Of a DNA stretch of 27,362 nucleotides, positions 14,898-23,365 are shown one piece after another; positions within the stretch are counted from its first letter, which is position 1; each line of letters starts with the position of its first letter. Both the position numbers and the translations under genes were made by a program. This stretch comes from JADJEI01 sp035328465 (GTDB lineage: Bacteria; Bacteroidota; Ignavibacteria; Ignavibacteriales; Ignavibacteriaceae): contig DAOLIQ010000043.1 in NCBI GenBank assembly GCA_035328465.1, forward strand, positions 1 through 27,362, given 5' to 3'. The notes beneath the pieces were generated by a model. That model did not search any database, was not told where the DNA came from, and saw only the letters and a program-made list of their open reading frames with translations.

Positions 14898-15866
14898 ATG
14901 AGTGAACTAATGGAGAAAAATAAAATTAAGTTAACAGTATTAGTAGCAATAGCCGTATTACAAATCTTTTTCATTATTGGCTGCTCTAGTGATGAACCCA
15001 AAAAAGAAAAAACTAAAACAGAAGATCAAATCGAAAACGTTGTACATAGTGCAGCCATAAAGCTTACAGACAATGACCTAAAAGAATTTGGTATTGAAAT
15101 TAAAGAAGCTGGGCCTGGAGTAATTACAAATCATATTGACCTTACCGGTGAAATTAGAGCTGAACCTTCGCGCCTTTCACACATTATACCTCGATTTCCC
15201 GGAATAGTTAAGGAAGTTTATAAAACGGTTGGTGAGAAAGTCAAGCAAGGCGAGGTTCTTGCATTAATCGAAAGCAACGAAAGTCTCACCCCTTATGAAG
15301 TCCAATCTTTGGTGGCAGGAACAATCATCGAGTTACATATGGCAAAGGGTGATTTGGTTGGTGGAGATCAGGTTGCTATTACTGTTGCCAATCTTGAAAA
15401 GGTTTGGGCAACACTCAACATTTATCAAAGAGACATTAATAAAATAAAAGTTGGGCAGCGCGCTTTGGTTTCTTTTGGGTCTGAAGAAAGAGAAGAAGCA
15501 GGAACAATCTCTTATGTTAGTCCGGTTGTTGATGAAAAAACCAGAACAGCATCAGCAAGAGTAATACTGAATAACAATTCGGGTAAGTGGCGTCCGGGAA
15601 TGTTTGTATCATCTAAAATATATGTAAGCGAAAAGAAGGTGCCGATTGTTGTAGAAAAAACTGCTCTTCAAACGCTTGAAGACAAAACTGTTATATTTAT
15701 TAAAAGAGGGGAAGACTTCATTCCTCAACAAGTGAAGTTAGGAAATCAAAACGATGTGAATGTTGAGATTACTTCCGGGCTTCAGGCAGGTCAGCATTAT
15801 GTATCGAAAGGTTCATTCACTCTCAAAGCCGAGATTCTAAAAGAATCATTCGGGGGCGAGGAATAA
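14898..15866 (+). CDS. czcB: RND efflux periplasmic adaptor lipoprotein (CzcB-like)
   Basis: 322 residues with lipobox FIIGC (acylated Cys29). The lipoyl halves are IIPRFPGIVKEVYKTVGEKVKQGEVLALIES and VAGTIIELHMAKGDLVGGD, joined directly by NESLTPYEVQS, so the long alpha-helical hairpin of CusB/AcrA is absent. The beta-barrel part (VWATLNIYQRDINKIKVGQRALVSF) and the membrane-proximal part (GQHYVSKGSFTLKAEI) follow. Hairpin-less adaptors with an SNESL-type joint are known in CzcB-like families. No Shine-Dalgarno is visible; coupling to czcC is likely. A short N-terminus without a His-rich segment also separates it from classical CzcB. Confidence 0.88.
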   Translation: MSELMEKNKIKLTVLVAIAVLQIFFIIGCSSDEPKKEKTKTEDQIENVVHSAAIKLTDNDLKEFGIEIKEAGPGVITNHIDLTGEIRAEPSRLSHIIPRFPGIVKEVYKTVGEKVKQGEVLALIESNESLTPYEVQSLVAGTIIELHMAKGDLVGGDQVAITVANLEKVWATLNIYQRDINKIKVGQRALVSFGSEEREEAGTISYVSPVVDEKTRTASARVILNNNSGKWRPGMFVSSKIYVSEKKVPIVVEKTALQTLEDKTVIFIKRGEDFIPQQVKLGNQNDVNVEITSGLQAGQHYVSKGSFTLKAEILKESFGGEE

Positions 15867-15875
15867 GGAGAGAAT

Positions 15876-18800
15876 ATGAATAGAATAATTGATTTTGTAC
15901 TACGAAACCGGCTTTTAATTCTTGTGCTTGCAATTATAGTAATGGCTGCCGGATATTTAAGCTACAAGCAGCTTCCAATTGATGCTTTCCCGGATGTTTC
16001 ACCGGCGCTTGTTCAGGTTTTTACGCAGACTGAAGGATTAGCCCCAGAAGAAATTGAAAAATATGTAACCTACCCGGTTGAAACTGCGATGAATGGACTG
16101 CCAAATCTTGAACTCATCAGGTCTGTTTCAAATTTTGGGTTGTCTGTTGTTAATATTTATTTCGAAGATGGGACAGATATTTATTTTGCAAGGCAGTTGG
16201 TTAATGAACGACTAACAGAAGCACGTGAACAAATTCCTCCAGGTTTCGGCGAACCAGCAATGGGACCAATTTCTACAGGTATGGGTTTAATTCTTTTTTA
16301 TTATTTGGAAGATGAAAAAGGCAAATACAGCTTGGAAGAGTTAAGGACTATACAAGATTGGATAGTAAAATATCAGCTTCAAACTGTTCCGGGTGTAACT
16401 GAAATACTTGGAATCGGCGGTTGGGAAAAACAATACCAGGTAATTGTCAATCCCAACTCATTACTTCGGTATGATGTTACTATCAACGATGTTGTAGAAA
16501 AAATCAAAGCGAATAATTTGAATGTCGGCGCGCAATTCTTAGAGAAAAACGCAGAAGAATTTATTGTTCGTTCAACCGGACTTACTTCTAACATTGAAGA
16601 CCTTGAAAACATAGTCCTAAAATCTGAAGATGGAATCCCAATTTATTTAAACCAGGTAGCAGATGTGAAAACAGGCGGAGCTATTAGAAGAGGTGTTCAA
16701 ACAAGCAACGGTATTGGAGAAGTTGTAGCTGGGATGGTGGTTAAATTGTTCGGTACAAACTCTTCAACAGTAATCCAGCAAGTTGAAGACAAACTGACTG
16801 AAATAAATAAATCTCTTCCCGAAGGTATAAAAATAGTTCCATACTACCAGCAAAAAACTTTGGTGGAAGCAGCCGTAAAAACAGTAACAGATGCACTGCT
16901 TGAAGGAATTGTTTTAGTCCTTATAATTTTAATGGTATTCCTCGGTGCGATAAGACCCAGCTTAGTTGTTGCAATTGCAATTCCCTTTTCAGTTCTATTT
17001 GCGATGATTGGAATGAAATTTTTCGGAATTTCTGCCAACCTTATGTCATTCGGCGGCTTGGCAATTGCAATCGGAATGATGGTGGACGGCGCTGTTGTTA
17101 TAGTTGAAAATACAGACCGGCTTTTACGAGCAAGCCACCCGGGCGAATCAAAAATTCATATCATCGCAAAAGCTAGTAAAGAAGTTATCAGACCAATCAC
17201 ATTTGCGGTAGTGATAATAATTATTGTTTTCCTTCCGTTATTTACACTTCAGGGAGTTGAAGGAAAAACATTTAAGCCGCTTGCTTATACAATTGCCCTT
17301 GCAATGTTTGGCTCTTTGCTTTTCGGTGTTTTTGTAGCTCCGGTTCTCTCTTCATTCTTTATGAAAAAACATATCAAAAAGAAAAAAGACAATCACGGAG
17401 AAGGTAAGGATGAAGAAGAACAAATCTGGATTTTGAAACTGTTGATAAAAATTTATAAACCGGTTGTAACCTTCTTTGTCAAAACAAGAATAGCTGCAAT
17501 TGCTCTTGCAGTAATTTTATTAATTATCGGAGCGCTCATATTCCCACAATTAGGTTCTGAATTTACTCCAACTCTTCAGGAAGGAACATTGGTATTAAGA
17601 ATGATGATGGCTCCTTCAATATCTCTGACAGAAAGCACCCGTCTTACACTTATTGCCGAAAGAAGGTTGATGAAAATTCCGGAAGTTACCGGCGTTGTAA
17701 CAAGAATAGGCAGAGGTGAAGTGGGAGCTCATACAGATCCGGTGAACAGTGCCGAAATGTATATCTTGCTAAAGCCAAGAGACCAATGGCGAAATAATGC
17801 AACACAGCAAGAACTTGAGGAAAATATAAGGCGGGATTTTGGTGAGATACCGGGTGTATTAACAAACTTTACACAGCCAATACAAATGACCGTTGATGAA
17901 TTATTGGAGGGCGTTAGAGCAGAACTCGCTATTAAATTATTCGGGGATGATTTGGACAGATTAAAAAGCAAAGCTGATGAAATCGCTGCTCAAATAAAAA
18001 AAGTTAATGGTGCTGCAGATGTGCAGGTTGACCAAGTTTCAGGTGCACCGCAATTAAGTATTGTTATTAACCGTCACGAGATAGCACGTTACGGAATAAA
18101 CGTTGAAGATGTTCAACAAGTAATCAGAACAGCAATCGGCGGTGAAACTTCCGGACAAATATTTGAAGATGTAAAACGATTCGATATTTATGTGCGCTTT
18201 GAAGAGGAATTCAGAAAAGATATGAAATCTATCGGCACTTTATTAATTGAATCGCCTTCCGGTATTGAAGTGCCATTAAGTCAGTTAGCAGAAATTAAGG
18301 AAGTAGTTGGACCTCGACAAATAACACGCGAGAAAAACCAGAGATTTATTACTATCCAATGTAATGTAGTCGGACGTGACATAGTTTCATTTGTTGAAGA
18401 GGGGCAAAATGTAATTGACAGCAAAGTGAAGCTTCCACCAGGATATTTTGTAACGTGGGGCGGTCAGTTTAAGCTGCAGCAGGAAGCTAATGCAAGATTA
18501 GCAGTCGTAGTTCCAATTACACTGTTTATAATTTTCATAATGTTGTTTTCAAGTTTTAATTCTCTAAAAAATTCACTACTGATTTTCTTGAACATACCGT
18601 TGGCATTAGTTGGTGGGATTGTTGCTTTATGGATTTCCGGGCAGAACCTTTCTGTGCCCGCATCAGTTGGATTCATTGCTCTGTTCGGTATTGCACTGTT
18701 GAACGGAATAGTTCTGGTAACATATTTAAATCAGTTACGAATGGAAGGATTAAATATTGATGAAGCATCAATTCAGGGAGCGTGCTTAAGAATAAGACCG

Positions 18801-18995
18801 GTCTTAATGACTGCCCTTGCAGCAGCGCTGGGAATGATACCTCTTCTGTTTGCTACCGGAATTGGAAGTGAAGTGCAAAGACCTTTGGCAACAGTTGTAA
18901 TTGGCGGGTTGGTTACTTCAACCGCTTTAACATTATTGGTTGTTCCGGCATTATACAAGTGGTTTGCAATTAAGGTTACTGAAGGTGAAATGTAG
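15876..18995 (+). CDS. czcA: Heavy-metal efflux RND transporter (CzcA/CusA family)
   Basis: 1039 residues, full length; AAGGAG at 15865-15870 overlaps the czcB stop. The N-terminal IIDFVLRNRLLILVLAIIVMA, the repeated twelve-helix plan and two large periplasmic loops are complete. The pore-domain segment TQPIQMTVDELLEGVRAELAIK and QFKLQQEANARL match CzcA better than CusA. The TM4 signature is GLAIAIGMMVDGAVVIVEN: D404 is kept, but the first Asp of the CzcA DFGLIVDG motif is Ala398, as in CusA. Methionines at 576-578, 628 and 671 sit where CusA has its copper triad (573, 623, 672). Substrate choice is therefore uncertain; repressor and neighbours favour Zn/Cd. Confidence 0.93.
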   Translation: MNRIIDFVLRNRLLILVLAIIVMAAGYLSYKQLPIDAFPDVSPALVQVFTQTEGLAPEEIEKYVTYPVETAMNGLPNLELIRSVSNFGLSVVNIYFEDGTDIYFARQLVNERLTEAREQIPPGFGEPAMGPISTGMGLILFYYLEDEKGKYSLEELRTIQDWIVKYQLQTVPGVTEILGIGGWEKQYQVIVNPNSLLRYDVTINDVVEKIKANNLNVGAQFLEKNAEEFIVRSTGLTSNIEDLENIVLKSEDGIPIYLNQVADVKTGGAIRRGVQTSNGIGEVVAGMVVKLFGTNSSTVIQQVEDKLTEINKSLPEGIKIVPYYQQKTLVEAAVKTVTDALLEGIVLVLIILMVFLGAIRPSLVVAIAIPFSVLFAMIGMKFFGISANLMSFGGLAIAIGMMVDGAVVIVENTDRLLRASHPGESKIHIIAKASKEVIRPITFAVVIIIIVFLPLFTLQGVEGKTFKPLAYTIALAMFGSLLFGVFVAPVLSSFFMKKHIKKKKDNHGEGKDEEEQIWILKLLIKIYKPVVTFFVKTRIAAIALAVILLIIGALIFPQLGSEFTPTLQEGTLVLRMMMAPSISLTESTRLTLIAERRLMKIPEVTGVVTRIGRGEVGAHTDPVNSAEMYILLKPRDQWRNNATQQELEENIRRDFGEIPGVLTNFTQPIQMTVDELLEGVRAELAIKLFGDDLDRLKSKADEIAAQIKKVNGAADVQVDQVSGAPQLSIVINRHEIARYGINVEDVQQVIRTAIGGETSGQIFEDVKRFDIYVRFEEEFRKDMKSIGTLLIESPSGIEVPLSQLAEIKEVVGPRQITREKNQRFITIQCNVVGRDIVSFVEEGQNVIDSKVKLPPGYFVTWGGQFKLQQEANARLAVVVPITLFIIFIMLFSSFNSLKNSLLIFLNIPLALVGGIVALWISGQNLSVPASVGFIALFGIALLNGIVLVTYLNQLRMEGLNIDEASIQGACLRIRPVLMTALAAALGMIPLLFATGIGSEVQRPLATVVIGGLVTSTALTLLVVPALYKWFAIKVTEGEM

Positions 18996-19014
18996 TCTGT
19001 TTTTAATAATTTTT

Positions 19015-19041
19015 GTAGCACAGATTATTAATCTGTGCTAC
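19015..19041. repeat. Dispersed palindrome, copy 2
   Basis: Arms GTAGCACAGATTA and TAATCTGTGCTAC pair perfectly around one T, giving a 27-bp palindrome just after czcA. It is the same sequence family as 322-346. It could act as a transcript-end hairpin between czcA and the PII gene. Confidence 0.75.
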
Positions 19042-19067
19042 TATAAACACAAGTTTGGAGAATAAAT

Positions 19068-19418
19068 ATGAAAGAAATAAAAGCTATAATCAGGCAATTC
19101 AAATTAGATGATGTAATAACCGAACTGCATAAGATAGAAGGACTGCCGGGAATTACTATTTCTGAGATTAAAGGATTTGGAAAAGGTAAAGGAAAAAATG
19201 CTGAAGTAATCCCGCCGAGGCGGGATGAAGGTCTGCACCAATTAGTTCCAAAAGTAAAGATAGAAATTGTTGTTCATAATAATTTGGTTGATGAAATTGT
19301 AAATACAATTCAAAGAACAGCACACACCGGAAATCCCGGCGATGGAAAAATATTTGTGGTTATTGTCGAAAACGTTATTAAGATTAGAACTAATGAACGT
19401 GATGAAGTAGCTATTTGA
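19068..19418 (+). CDS. PII-family protein of the efflux-linked PII-NG type
   Basis: 116 residues; GGAG near 19054. A complete PII fold is visible: MKEIKAIIRQFKLDDVITEL start, PKVKIEIVV (61-69), B-loop HTGNPGDGKIFVV, C-loop RTNE. The T-loop (about 37-57) reads FGKGKGKNAEVIPPRRDEGL and lacks the Tyr51 that is uridylylated in GlnB, so nitrogen-type modification is unlikely. PII proteins next to CusABC/CzcABC pumps form the group called PII-NG (Sant'Anna and colleagues, J Bacteriol 2009), which fits this position after czcA. The ligand (nucleotide, metal or both) is unknown. A damaged second copy lies at 23081-23251. Confidence 0.85.
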   Translation: MKEIKAIIRQFKLDDVITELHKIEGLPGITISEIKGFGKGKGKNAEVIPPRRDEGLHQLVPKVKIEIVVHNNLVDEIVNTIQRTAHTGNPGDGKIFVVIVENVIKIRTNERDEVAI

Positions 19419-19449
19419 AAACTCGAATTAATTTTAAAATGGAATTATT

Positions 19450-20093
19450 ATGACCGGTTTATCACAAATAATAATCGGTGCATTTTTACTTAGCATTGTT
19501 CATGCATCCATACCAAACCATTGGATTCCTTTGGTTGCTCTATCAAAAGCGGAAAAGTGGAATGAGAAATTAACCCTTGGCATCACAGCAATTGCGGGTT
19601 TTGCACATACGCTAAGTACAATAATTATTGAAATTATAGTAGGCTTTTTTGGTTATGAATTATCCGGTTCCTATTCATTTATAGTTGGGGTTATTGCACC
19701 GAGCATACTGATACTTCTTGGAATTATTTATCTTATTCTGAGCTTAATGGATAATAAGTATCATCAGCATCATCACTCGCACGAAATAAATATTGAAGAT
19801 GCGAAAAAAAAACTACTATAGCAATAATTATTACGCTTACTATCTCAATGTTTTTTTCTCACTGTCTGGAAATTGAAGCATATTTTTTTGTGGCAAGCAA
19901 ACTCGGTTGGCAGGGAATTATTACTGTTTCTGTAATTTATACAATTATCACTATTACAGGAATGCTTCTGTTTGTATGGCTTGGGATGATGGGTATAAAA
20001 AAAATTAAATCTCACTTACTCGAACATCACGAAAAAACAATTACAGGAATTCTGTTAATCGTTTTAGGAATTGCCGGATATTTTATCACATAG
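19450..20093 (+). pseudogene. NicO/RcnA-like metal transporter, split by a -1 shift at A9
   Basis: The first frame (19450-19821) has three or four helices with HASIPNHWIPLVAL and AHTLSTIIIEI, then a His-rich loop YHQHHHSHEI, and stops at 19819. The second frame continues from 19812 with FFSHCLEIEAYFFVASKLGW and further helices to 20093. The change of frame falls in a run of nine A (19804-19812); one extra A, or a -1 slip, joins the halves into one protein of about 214 residues. The HxxxxPxH-like helix and His-rich loop recall NicO/RcnA nickel-cobalt exporters. It may be a genuine mutation, a slippage-expressed gene or a sequencing error. Family assignment is tentative. Confidence 0.6.
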
Positions 20094-20133
20094 TGATGGC
20101 TATGCCAAAAGATAACTAAAGTTAAAAATATAT

Positions 20134-21027
20134 ATGGAATACAATTATAATCACTCACACGAGAAGTTTAATTACAACAAAGCATTTGCTTTCGGAATCA
20201 TACTAAATGTAATCTACATTATTGTTGAGTTTGTTTATGGTTTGAAAATAAATTCAATGGCGTTGATTGCAGATGCGGGACATAACTTAAGTGATGTTTT
20301 AGGATTAATGCTTGCCTGGGGAGCTGCATATCTTGCTAAATCCGTTCCTACAAGAACCAGAACATACGGCTTACGTAAATCAACTATCTTAGCTGCGCTT
20401 TTTAATGCAATAATTTTATATGCAGCAGTCGGTGCAATTATAGTTGAAGCTGTAAGAAAATTTATTTCCCCGGAACCAGTTCAGGGCATAACTATGATGA
20501 CTGTTGCGGGAATTGGCGTTGTGATTAATACGCTTACCGCTCTTCTCTTCTTAAAGGGGAAAGAGAACGATATAAATATTAAAGGCGCATTTTTACATAT
20601 GGCTGCAGATGCCGGAGTTTCGCTTGGCGTGGTACTTGCCGGTTTGATGATTAACATTACAGGTTTGTATATTTTTGATCCGATTATAAGTTTGGTTATT
20701 GTGTTTGTAATTACAGTCGGAACCTGGGGATTATTAAAAGATTCAATACATCTTTCAATGGATGCGGTGCCGAATAAAATCAATGTATCTAATGTGAAGA
20801 AATACTTAACTTCTTTGCCGAATGTTAAAGATATTCATGATTTGCACATTTGGGGAATGAGTTCAACCGAAACTGCTTTGACTGCTCATTTAGTTCTAGA
20901 AAAATTTCCGGATGATAATCAATTGCTTGAAGATATAAATAAAAAATTGCAGAATGAATTTGGGATTGAGCATTTGACAATTCAGTTAGAGTTAACTTAT
21001 GAAATAGATAATTGCGCGAAGTGCTGA
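20134..21027 (+). CDS. czcD: Cation diffusion facilitator, zinc type (CzcD/ZitB-like)
   Basis: 297 residues, the normal size. The N-terminus has HSHE, followed by six helices. The transport site is HxxxD in TM2 (H50-N-L-S-D54 within ADAGHNLSD) and HxxxD in TM5 (H155-M-A-A-D159), the zinc-type combination, distinct from the Mn type (DxxxD). The cytoplasmic domain contains HDLHIWGMSSTETALTAHLVL and ends NCAKC, a possible extra metal site. It exports Zn, perhaps also Cd or Co, from cytoplasm to periplasm in exchange for protons, handing metal to the RND pump. No ribosome site is obvious. All key residues are present. Confidence 0.9.
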   Translation: MEYNYNHSHEKFNYNKAFAFGIILNVIYIIVEFVYGLKINSMALIADAGHNLSDVLGLMLAWGAAYLAKSVPTRTRTYGLRKSTILAALFNAIILYAAVGAIIVEAVRKFISPEPVQGITMMTVAGIGVVINTLTALLFLKGKENDINIKGAFLHMAADAGVSLGVVLAGLMINITGLYIFDPIISLVIVFVITVGTWGLLKDSIHLSMDAVPNKINVSNVKKYLTSLPNVKDIHDLHIWGMSSTETALTAHLVLEKFPDDNQLLEDINKKLQNEFGIEHLTIQLELTYEIDNCAKC

Positions 21028-21062
21028 CAAGGAGCTTTTTTTATAAAATTAATGAGGTGATC

Positions 21063-21606
21063 ATGAAATATTTTTTTTGGAGCGGTTACTGTAATAGCAC
21101 TCATAATTGTTGGATACCTTATTTTCATTTATTCAGGTATATATAACATCAGCGCAATGGTTCATCACGACAAGCTGACTCTATGGATGATGAATACTGT
21201 AAGGGAAAATTCAATCAAACATAATGCGGATGATAAAATAAAAATGCCTGATCTTTCAGATACTTCTCTAGTAAAGATGGGTTTCGTTCATTATAGAGAG
21301 TTGTGTGTCACCTGTCATGGTGCGCCAGGTATAAAACAGAGTGAATTTGCTGAAGGGCTTTATCCTAATCCGCCAATGCTTTCCAAAGTTGCTAAAGATT
21401 GGACACCTCAGCAGCTTTTCTGGATAACTAAAAACGGTTTAAAGATGACAGGAATGCCTGCGTTTGGACCAACTCACACTGACGATATGATCTGGGCAAT
21501 TGTTGCTTTTACAAAAAAGCTTCCGACATTGACTAAGGAACAATACCAGGTTCTTGATAATGAAACGAAAGACGAAAGTGACGAAGCGGATGAACATACT
21601 CATTAA
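21063..21606 (+). CDS. Membrane-anchored c-type cytochrome with out-of-frame anchor
   Basis: GAGGTGAT at 21054-21061 and ATG 21063 are an excellent start, but that frame is lost at a run of eight T (21071-21078). With nine T it would read MKYFFFGAVTVIALIIVG, then LIFIYSGIYNISAMVHH, a normal signal anchor joined to the open frame that begins with ATG at 21157. The soluble part has one haem site CVTCH, MTGMPAFGPTH with a likely axial Met, and an acidic His-ending tail. It is a short cytochrome c of the family found with cupredoxins and copper enzymes. As written, only the anchor-less 149-residue form could be made; otherwise slippage or a sequence error must be assumed. Confidence 0.7.
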
Positions 21607-21809
21607 ATACGGAACCTGTCAATAAAAATTAATAGAAAATTATTTTAATTATGCAGCAGTATTTAATGATAATGTATCTGTTTAATGTTTATTCGTTCAA
21701 ACCTGAGTATCGTTTTTTGCATGAGTTGATTAAAGATAACTGCAAATCTTATGGCGCAACGACCTTTTCCCAAACTGCTTTGGGTTACTTTATTTATGGC
21801 GCAATACCT

Positions 21810-22100
21810 GTAGGTATTGCCATAGGCGCTGGAACTGATGTTGCAGTTGAGTCTGCAGATATAATTCTTGTGAAGAATAATCCTAAAGACGTGGTTGCAT
21901 TAATAAAATTTTCAAGAGCCACTTATAAAAAGATGATTCAGAATTTAATCTGGGCAACAGGATATAACGTTATAGCAATTCCTCTTGCCGCCGGAGTTTT
22001 ATATTCAGTAGGAATAATATTAAGTCCTGCATTAGGTGCAGTACTAATGTCTGTGAGTACAATAGTTGTAGCAATAAATGCTAAACTTCTAAAAGTGTAA
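21810..22100 (+). pseudogene. C-terminal remnant of a CopB-type copper P-type ATPase
   Basis: From about 21810 the frame encodes the end of a P1B ATPase: VGIAIGAGTDVAVESADIIL, then two last helices with the CopB-class motifs GYNVIAIPLAAGVL and LSPALGAVLMSVST. The preceding GDGxNDAP hinge, phosphorylation site and everything upstream are missing. The same frame opens at 21651 with about 53 residues of unrelated sequence that I do not recognise, so a protein could be made but not a pump. It appears to be a deletion remnant of a copper/silver exporter. The intact ATPase at 23366 is of the Zn/Cd type, so it is not its source. Confidence 0.75.
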
Positions 22101-22116
22101 CAATAAAAATAAGGTT

Positions 22117-23052
22117 TCAGACATTAGTTCTGAGTGTTTGTTTAAAAGATCTACCAATTAGTTTTGCAGGTAAAAATCCTAAGCAGCTATTTTTTGTGCG
22201 AAGAGAATATATAATCGTCTTCTTTGCTCTGTAACAAAAGGAGTAATTGATTTTAGATTTTGATTTTCAAATGTTTTTTATTAGCAATTTCTAAAATATG
22301 ATCCATTCCCGATTCAAGTTTCTCTTTAAATACTCTAATATAGTTTATCCCGGTTTCGTTGAGCTCTGTTGTTATTAAAAGATTTTAAAAATAATTAACA
22401 TACAATTCCACCTCTTAGCAAAACATGTGCGATCGCTCGTTACGTACAAGCGATTTACATCTACCATAGATATGATTAATCTTCTCTTGTAAAGTATAAT
22501 TTTTATTTAACCAGACAATATTTGTACCAGGACAAATTGGTTGAAGTGTTTATCCTCTTTTTTGAATACCAAGTGCAAGTAGAACACTGTTCCCGAGATG
22601 TTCGCCCAAACAAACCTTTTCGGAAGTCTTCATTTTCAGTTCATCTTTTTCATAATCAGAAATATTTAGTTCAGAAATGGTATTAAATTTTTTTATAAGA
22701 AATTCAATTGAAGCAGTACAAATCGGTTTATCAGTAAATTGTTTGTCGGACATGAGAAATGCTTTTGGACAAGTTGATCCTATTTTTAATTGCTTAGCTT
22801 TTTTTTTGTCCAAATTTCCGACTTGGTATTTCTCATATTATTAAATAGAATAGCAAGCGGTGAGGTATTGCTTAAATATAGACCACCCTTCTTTGCTTTT
22901 TCAAAAATAGCGCTATCGACACAAGTTGATTAGGGTGCTAATAAAAACAGACTCCCCCACCCAACTGAATCGTAGCTTAAAAGATTGACTTCACTTGAAA
23001 TTGAAGTCTCGAATAAAAAAAAATTACTTAGTGGAGATTTCTTCATCGGAGT
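22117..23052 (-). pseudogene. Degraded minus-strand gene with four in-frame TAA and three frame shifts
   Basis: Reading the minus strand from about 23046 gives a long protein-like sequence: SSEVNLLSYDSVGWGSLFLL, GGLYLSNTSPLAILFNN, TCPKAFLMSDKQFTDKPIC, SEKVCLGEHLGNSVLLALG, PICPGTNIVWLNKNYTLQEK, NYIRVFKEKLESGMDHILEI and LPAKLIGRSFKQTLRTNV to a TGA at 22117-22119. It is interrupted by TAA at 22930-22932, 22550-22552, 22415-22417 and 22385-22387. It also needs one added A at each of three runs (22799-22807, about 22284, about 22188). The open stretch 22550-22813 is only its middle. Conserved Cys/Pro/Gly motifs look like a real enzyme family, but I cannot name it. Confidence 0.6.
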
Positions 23053-23080
23053 TAAGTAAAATTAATAAGAAGTTGAATTC

Positions 23081-23251
23081 AAAAAACCTTCCATTTATTT
23101 CGCTAATGAAATAGTAAATACTATTCAAAAAACAACCAACTCCGGCAATCCCGGTAATGGGAAAATATTTGTAGTTAATTTAAAGAATGTGATAAATATT
23201 ATAGCGAATGAAAGAGGAGAAGAAGCGATATTGATAACATTGCATATATAG
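23081..23251 (+). pseudogene. C-terminal fragment of a second PII-NG gene
   Basis: The plus strand from about 23099 encodes FANEIVNTIQKTTNSGNPGN, then GKIFVVNLKNVINI and ANERGEEAI, stopping with TAG at 23249-23251. This is parallel to the last half of the PII protein at 19068 (DEIVNTIQRTAHTGNPGDGKIFVV...TNERDEVAI). The N-terminal half and T-loop are absent, and the C-loop Arg-Thr is lost. It is a remnant of a duplicated or earlier efflux locus. It ends about 115 bp before the Zn/Cd ATPase, suggesting that a pump-PII unit once lay here. Confidence 0.75.
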
Positions 23252-23365
23252 CTGAGGATACAAATTTTAAATACAAATTAGTGGATTGACTATTGTTCTA
23301 TTAATTATTTTCCTTATTGTTGCTCTGATATAATTATTAAATATCATGTACAATAAGAATCTAGG

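Noticed and set aside
22253..22401. Small minus-strand gene from ATG 22401 with an AGGTGG site
   Set aside because: The apparent start and ribosome site lie inside the longer pseudogene frame; the continuous reading with in-frame TAA codons explains it better.
22550..22813. Free-standing 87-residue minus-strand gene starting with TTG
   Set aside because: The same frame carries on beyond its stop with protein-like sequence, and beyond its start after one added A, so it is the middle of a pseudogene.
22987..23008. Hairpin GACTTCA/TGAAGTC as a terminator
   Set aside because: It is followed by an A run, not a T run, on the plus strand, and it lies within pseudogene coding sequence.
23277..23333. 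Short hydrophobic frame before the Zn/Cd ATPase
   Set aside because: Eighteen hydrophobic codons without a good start; could be a remnant membrane helix, but nothing supports a gene.
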